From assembly GCA_002431945.1 (NCBI GenBank), contig DJET01000078.1:37737-101736 (forward strand): a stretch of DNA of 64,000 nt, in the 5' to 3' direction. The position numbers were made by a program, and so were the translations under genes. The stretch comes from Ruminococcaceae bacterium UBA5891 (GTDB taxonomy: Bacteria > Bacillota > Clostridia > Oscillospirales > Acutalibacteraceae). This document shows, piece after piece, positions 60,213 through 64,000 of this stretch (position 1 is its first letter; each line of letters opens with the position of its first letter). The notes under the pieces were generated by a model. The model saw nothing but the letters and a program-made list of their open reading frames with translations, was not told the DNA's origin and did no database searches.

Positions 60213-60390
60213 ATTGGAAACGTTTTTACCGTAACCAATCAAAACGGACTTATCTATATGCACACACGCTATCACAGCCCGAAGCTTCGCAGATTTATCA
60301 ATGTATAAATCGGGCAAAGGAAAAACTTTGATTGACTGGGCAAAGTATGGAGCAGGTTGGCTGGCCGATAAGATTGCGGGGAAGTAAAAT
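60213..60390 (+). pseudogene. RHS core remnant and frameshifted tail
   Basis: One frame (60213-60308) encodes TVTNQNGLIYMHTRYHSPKL then RRFIN and a stop. That is the conserved RHS core NGL.YM..RYYSP..GRFI. A second frame (ATG 60301 to stop 60387) encodes 28 residues, MYKSGKGKTLIDWAKYGAG and so on. So what remains is a fragment of a polymorphic toxin or wall-associated RHS protein gene whose larger 5' part is lost. It lies directly before the 60391 gene. Confidence 0.7.
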
Positions 60391-61191
60391 ATGGAGAACA
60401 ATATTATATTTGCTTATTTATGCTCAGAGGCGGAAATATTCAAGAATAAGCGTCAGTTTATCGGACTGTTTTTTTGTCTGAATATTTTTACTTTTATAGG
60501 TATAATATATGGCTTTTTATATAACAGCAGTATTACAAAGCATCTTGCTGTTACAATGCTGATTATATTTGCAATAACGGTAATTATATTACTTTGTATT
60601 CCAAGCAAAAAAAGAAGTATAAAATCAATATCATTGATGAAGTTCATTGCTTTTTCTGGGGTTTATATCCAAATATTTTTGCTTATCGGAGTTGTGTGCA
60701 GTATCTCTTATTTAAATAAGAGATGGTATATTACTATATTCCCTTCAATATTTATTATGGTATTATACGGCATATTTCTTGCCTATGCACTAAAGACCGA
60801 GAAATACAGTTTTTTGTCCGACAAAAAGCCCAAGGTTATTCGTCTTTGTTCTCTTTTGGGCGGAATTGCTGGTATCTTCATTGCAAAAACTTTTCTTGAT
60901 AAAGATAGCCAAAGTACGGCTGTTACGGTTTTGTTGATTTGTCTGACATTATACTTATGCTTTATCGGAATTTCTGTAGTGACTTTTTTTGTTAAAGCCT
61001 ATTTAATATTACGTATGAGTGATGATAAGCTGATATTATATGCAACATATTTGTTAGAATGTGCAAAAGAGAAACCCTCATTTGAATCTTCGCAATATAT
61101 TGAGCAAGCGGCTTCAATCATTAAAAATTCAAATTTAAGTGATCAGACCAATTATCTTGCCCGCAACCCTCATAATTCTAATTTGCATTAA
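60391..61191 (+). CDS. AT-rich multi-span membrane protein, candidate immunity protein
   Basis: This 266-residue protein has six hydrophobic segments (residues about 22-205) and a soluble C-terminal tail of 55 residues. No family is recognised. Its base composition is much more AT-rich than the chromosome around it, and it starts three bases after the RHS remnant stop, which is where immunity genes of RHS toxins normally sit. That role is inferred from position only. Confidence 0.65.
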   Translation: MENNIIFAYLCSEAEIFKNKRQFIGLFFCLNIFTFIGIIYGFLYNSSITKHLAVTMLIIFAITVIILLCIPSKKRSIKSISLMKFIAFSGVYIQIFLLIGVVCSISYLNKRWYITIFPSIFIMVLYGIFLAYALKTEKYSFLSDKKPKVIRLCSLLGGIAGIFIAKTFLDKDSQSTAVTVLLICLTLYLCFIGISVVTFFVKAYLILRMSDDKLILYATYLLECAKEKPSFESSQYIEQAASIIKNSNLSDQTNYLARNPHNSNLH

Positions 61192-61266
61192 CTTTATTTA
61201 ATTGAATTTTAAGGAGTTTAAAATTCAAAAACTATGATATAAAAACCATAAGCTTAAGGTGAGAAT

Positions 61267-62001
61267 ATGCTTAATTACAAAATTGAGAGGTTACTGTTTG
61301 CTCTTTTATGGATAACATTGATATGCTTATTTTCGTTTGCTATTCCGCCGCAAACAGTTACTCTGTTAGTTCAGTACCAATATACTATGTCATCATTAAT
61401 TTTGACCGCTTTAATTTTCTATTTATATACGAAAATAAGAAATAAGCAGGTTTTAAATGTAATCAATCGTTATTTAACTATGAACGAGTTTGAAAAATGC
61501 AATTTGTATCTTGAAAAATGTATTAGAAGACAGCCAAAAGTTTTTTGGTTAAAATTCCAAAAGTTAATGATGATTGCTTTAAAAGGCGAGATTACTCAAT
61601 TCAAATCATACTCTGATATAATTAAAAAAGATAAGAGGGTACGGAAAAATCAAAATCTTGTTACAATTGAAAAATTCGAATTGATATTTGAATTTTTAGT
61701 TGACGGTGAAGCGAAAAAAACGGATAATTGCAGTCTGAAAAATTCATATTTAGATAAGACATTATATTTAATTTGTAACCAAAGTTCATTGCAGTATTCT
61801 GAAATTATTTCTATTGCATTTGATATTTATAATTCGCCATACCTTTTATATAAAAGCATCTCTGCAATGCTCTTAGCGAATGCATATTATAAACTAAATG
61901 ATTTGAATAATGCTAATCTTTTTAATTTGAAAGCTAAAGAGTTTGCTCCTTCAAATGAAACGCTATATTGTCTCGAAAAATTTTTGAACAGTTTAAACTG
62001 A
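61267..62001 (+). CDS. AT-rich protein with two N-terminal spans and a helical repeat tail
   Basis: This 244-residue protein has two spans (about residues 8-28 and 40-58) and a helical region that resembles TPR units (LTMNEFEKCNLYLEKCIRRQPKVFWLKFQKLM and YYKLNDLNNANLFNLKAKEFAPSNETLYCLEKF near the end). No known family. Same low GC as the gene before; 75 bases separate them. Probably part of the same transferred toxin/immunity debris. Confidence 0.65.
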   Translation: MLNYKIERLLFALLWITLICLFSFAIPPQTVTLLVQYQYTMSSLILTALIFYLYTKIRNKQVLNVINRYLTMNEFEKCNLYLEKCIRRQPKVFWLKFQKLMMIALKGEITQFKSYSDIIKKDKRVRKNQNLVTIEKFELIFEFLVDGEAKKTDNCSLKNSYLDKTLYLICNQSSLQYSEIISIAFDIYNSPYLLYKSISAMLLANAYYKLNDLNNANLFNLKAKEFAPSNETLYCLEKFLNSLN

Positions 62002-62031
62002 TTACAGAAAACAGTAGATTTTTATGTAAAT

Positions 62032-62060
62032 TTGTGTTATACTTAATACAAAGATATAAT
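62032..62060 (+). promoter_or_regulatory. Promoter of the membrane protein-methyltransferase pair
   Basis: TTGTGT (62032-62037) and TATAAT (62055-62060) are 17 bases apart. A GC-rich hairpin with following TTTT (62092-62112) lies in the leader. Confidence 0.55.
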
Positions 62061-62124
62061 ACATCAACAGGATATTGTTTTCATATCTTTAGGCTGCCGC
62101 AGGGCGGCTTTTCATAAGTGTTAT

Positions 62125-62142
62125 GGTTAGCATACCCTAACC
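62125..62142. promoter_or_regulatory. Inverted repeat GGTTAG-N6-CTAACC
   Basis: Perfect 6-bp arms at 62125-62130 and 62137-62142, 26 bases before the start codon. Candidate operator, or leader hairpin. Confidence 0.4.
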
Positions 62143-62167
62143 GTAATCGAACTCAGGAGCATTGAAA

Positions 62168-62935
62168 ATGAATATAAAAGAGCTGAAACAATACAAAAGA
62201 GACGCATTGCTCGGAGCGCTCGGCGCATTTTTAATGCTTGTCGGGGATCTTTGTCTTAGCGTTATTCCCGCAAGTCAAGGTGACAGCGGGCTTTTTGCAA
62301 GAGAAACGTATTTAAACGGTTCATGGGAGCCGTGGAGACTTCCGCTGCTGATTGCAGCGGGGCTTCCCGGAATGGCGCTCGGATTTTTTACCGTGCGCGT
62401 TTCCTACCGTCAGATACGGTCTGAGTACCGCAAAACCCGAATGTTGGTTCTTGCAGGCGGCGTAATTTACATAGCCACAGCCGGCGCATTGCACTTGTTT
62501 ATCGGCAGTCTTGCCGATTGGACGAACACGCTCTCACCGCTGCTCGGACGCGAGGATACGTTAGCCCTGATACAGGAGCATTACAACCGCATTATGCCCG
62601 CAATGTACTTTGCTTACGCGGGAATGGTTCTGCTGATTCTTACAAGCGCTTTTGCGGTACTTACAAGCAGGACAGTACTGCCGCGCGGTATGTTCGCACT
62701 TCATATGATAGTTTTTCAGATTATATTTGTGCTGATTCCGGATATACGTCAGGCGCTCGGCGCAGATGTATCCGCTTGGGATTTTGTGCTGAGTCAAGGC
62801 TCCGGAAACGCGGCGCTTTGTATTTGGATGCTTGTAAACGCCGTCTGGGCGGGTAATCAAGCCAAAAATGTGAATGGTGAAGAGCGAAACCGTATGGGCT
62901 TCGATTCTCAATCGCCTAAGGAGGAAACAATATGA
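62168..62935 (+). CDS. Seven-span membrane protein of unknown function
   Basis: This 255-residue protein has about seven hydrophobic segments with short loops and motifs DALLGALGAFLMLVGDL at the start. It resembles a family of Bacillota membrane proteins annotated by DUF number only. ATG 62168 lies 8 bases after AGGAG; an in-frame TTG at 62162 is too close to it. It overlaps the methyltransferase by 4 bases. Confidence 0.75.
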   Translation: MNIKELKQYKRDALLGALGAFLMLVGDLCLSVIPASQGDSGLFARETYLNGSWEPWRLPLLIAAGLPGMALGFFTVRVSYRQIRSEYRKTRMLVLAGGVIYIATAGALHLFIGSLADWTNTLSPLLGREDTLALIQEHYNRIMPAMYFAYAGMVLLILTSAFAVLTSRTVLPRGMFALHMIVFQIIFVLIPDIRQALGADVSAWDFVLSQGSGNAALCIWMLVNAVWAGNQAKNVNGEERNRMGFDSQSPKEETI

Positions 62936-63783
62936 AATACAAAATCGAAAAAAACACCGTACAGGAAACGCTTATTATTCCGCTCTATGCCAGAAAAGTA
63001 TGCTCCGAGCTTTATCCGAAGCTTTATCGGGACGACGCCTCGCTTCGGCTGATTGAAAAAATCGATTATGATTTTTCGGCGGCGGAGAAGAAGTCCCGAA
63101 GTCTTATGCAGCGCTTTGGTTCACTTGAGGTTGCCATGCGGCAGAATGACCTTGCGTGGGAGGTGCGGGGTTATCTGAAAACGCATCCGGGGGCGGCAGT
63201 TGTCAATCTCGGTTGCGGGCTTGACAATACGGGCAGAGCTTGCGATAACGGAAGCTGTAAGCTTTATAATTTGGATTTTCCCGATGTAATCACTGTTCGC
63301 AATGAACTGCTGCCTGCGGGAGAGCGTGAAGAGAATATCCCCTGCGACCTTAACAACACGGCTTGGTTTCGTAAAATCGACGCGTCAAACGGCGCGGTGT
63401 TTTTTGCTTCTGGTGTGTTCTATTACTTCCTTAAAGAGCAGGTAAAAGCGTTGGTGCAGGCAATGTCAGAAGCCTTCCCTGGCGGAGTGCTGGTCTTTGA
63501 CGCGGCAAACCGAACGGCGGTAAAAATGATTGCAAAAACATGGTTAAAGGGTGCAAAAATCAAAGATGTAGGCGCATATTTTGCTGTTTCAGACGCAAAA
63601 GAGGAATTATCCGTATGGGGAAATGATCTTACGGTTACAAGCCGCGGCTATATGCTCGGCTACAATGACCTGCGCGACCCGTCCGTAAGCGGATTTTTCC
63701 GTTTTCTTGCAAAGGTAGGAGACGGAAAAATGAAAATGCAGATTGTAAAGATCGCTTTTAAATGTAAAGAAGCGCATTCATAA
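62932..63783 (+). CDS. Class I SAM methyltransferase, leucine carboxyl methyltransferase/TcmP-like
   Basis: This 283-residue protein has SAM motif VVNLGCGLDNTG near residue 87 and LYNLDFPDVI near 113, typical of the LCM/TcmP O-methyltransferase family. The family methylates carboxylates or hydroxyl groups of small molecules; the substrate is unknown. Overlap with the membrane protein gene (ATGA) suggests the two act together. Confidence 0.85.
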   Translation: MKYKIEKNTVQETLIIPLYARKVCSELYPKLYRDDASLRLIEKIDYDFSAAEKKSRSLMQRFGSLEVAMRQNDLAWEVRGYLKTHPGAAVVNLGCGLDNTGRACDNGSCKLYNLDFPDVITVRNELLPAGEREENIPCDLNNTAWFRKIDASNGAVFFASGVFYYFLKEQVKALVQAMSEAFPGGVLVFDAANRTAVKMIAKTWLKGAKIKDVGAYFAVSDAKEELSVWGNDLTVTSRGYMLGYNDLRDPSVSGFFRFLAKVGDGKMKMQIVKIAFKCKEAHS

Positions 63784-63811
63784 TTGTCCCGTAATACAAT
63801 TCTGCACAGAT

Positions 63812-63860
63812 AAAACAATATCCGTATCGATCAAATGACGATACGGATATTGTTTTTTAT
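63812..63860. terminator. Terminator after methyltransferase gene
   Basis: AAAACAATATCCGTATCG (63812-63829) and CGATACGGATATTGTTTT (63839-63856) form a perfect 18-bp stem followed by TT. Confidence 0.85.
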
Positions 63861-63977
63861 CACAGCATACAGCATTATACCTTACAGCTATTTATGCTAA
63901 ACATTGAAAAATAATAAAAAATAAACAAACCCGAAAGCACCGTTAAAAAGCACGGGTAAATTCGGATTTGCTTTGAA

Positions 63978-64000
63978 TGGCTGGGGTGGCGAGATTCGAA
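63978..64000 (-). tRNA. 3' end of a tRNA, probably tRNA-Gln (cut by window end)
   Basis: On the minus strand the end reads TTCGAATCTCGCCACCCCAGCCA: T-loop, acceptor 3' strand CACCCCA, discriminator G and CCA. The ACCCCAG-CCA end and G73 fit tRNA-Gln (5' TGGGGTG). The anticodon is outside the window. Confidence 0.7.

Noticed and set aside
60301..60387. Independent 28-codon gene
   Set aside because: No ribosome site; it continues from the RHS remnant in a shifted frame, so it is more likely part of the broken gene.

Overview
The window reads as chromosome of a spore-forming member of the Clostridia (Bacillota), probably a gut commensal. The main evidence is the block rqcP-yabP-yabQ-divIC-S1 domain protein (5348-7194), which has the gene order of the Bacillus subtilis yabO-yabR block and includes two sporulation-only genes. 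Supporting signs are HU, MscL, RibU under an FMN riboswitch, ThyX, TrkAH, Bce-type peptide resistance, AzlCD and many secreted proteins with a Gram-positive anchor or lipobox. No rRNA and no CRISPR array were seen.

Layout. 1-9665: housekeeping genes on the plus strand (hemZ 3' part, uridine kinase-like, zinc ribbon protein, mtnN, SpoVB/MurJ-type flippase, hup, the yab block, a THUMP methyltransferase, mscL, FMN riboswitch and ribU). 9700-17813: a cation/proton antiporter on the minus strand under what I read as a fluoride riboswitch, a GNAT acetyltransferase, tRNA-Ala, a MATE exporter, and a complete Bce-type ABC transporter plus two-component system with its operator. 17918-25689: greA-like gene, then one long plus-strand run thyX-tmk-DJ-1-mltG-U32 peptidase-trkA-trkH. 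25748-27800: azlCD, an XRE regulator, tRNA-Thr and tRNA-Pro.

27807-39358 is an accessory island next to tRNA-Pro. Its minus-strand genes are a large serine recombinase, a 75-residue protein, a ParB-like protein behind a long structured leader, a six-gene operon (XRE controller, two D12-class adenine methyltransferases, an AlwI-like restriction endonuclease, a metallophosphoesterase with an unknown N-terminal domain, a HAD phosphatase), a frameshifted tnpV and two small proteins. A 19-bp sequence occurs at both edges in opposite orientation (18 of 19 match). The two phosphatase genes at the end of the restriction operon are the best candidate here for an undescribed defence accessory.

39557-48689: oleate hydratase, a Fur-family regulator, a YhaO/YhaN (SbcDC-like) nuclease pair, a SurA-like lipoprotein, and an AgrC/AgrA-like sensor-regulator pair without an agrBD partner. 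48846-59931 is a cell-surface region. A TetR gene overlaps a collagen-like lipoprotein gene, which is followed by a 1326-residue exported protein whose mature N-terminus is a clear ubiquitin domain and whose C-terminus has a sortase-like anchor. A second operon follows: a leucine-rich-repeat protein with one membrane span and a 250-residue inner domain, plus two membrane partners. 59932-64000: a degenerate repeat, a fragment of an RHS core, two AT-rich membrane-protein genes that could be orphan immunity genes, a membrane protein/methyltransferase pair, and the 3' end of a tRNA (probably Gln).
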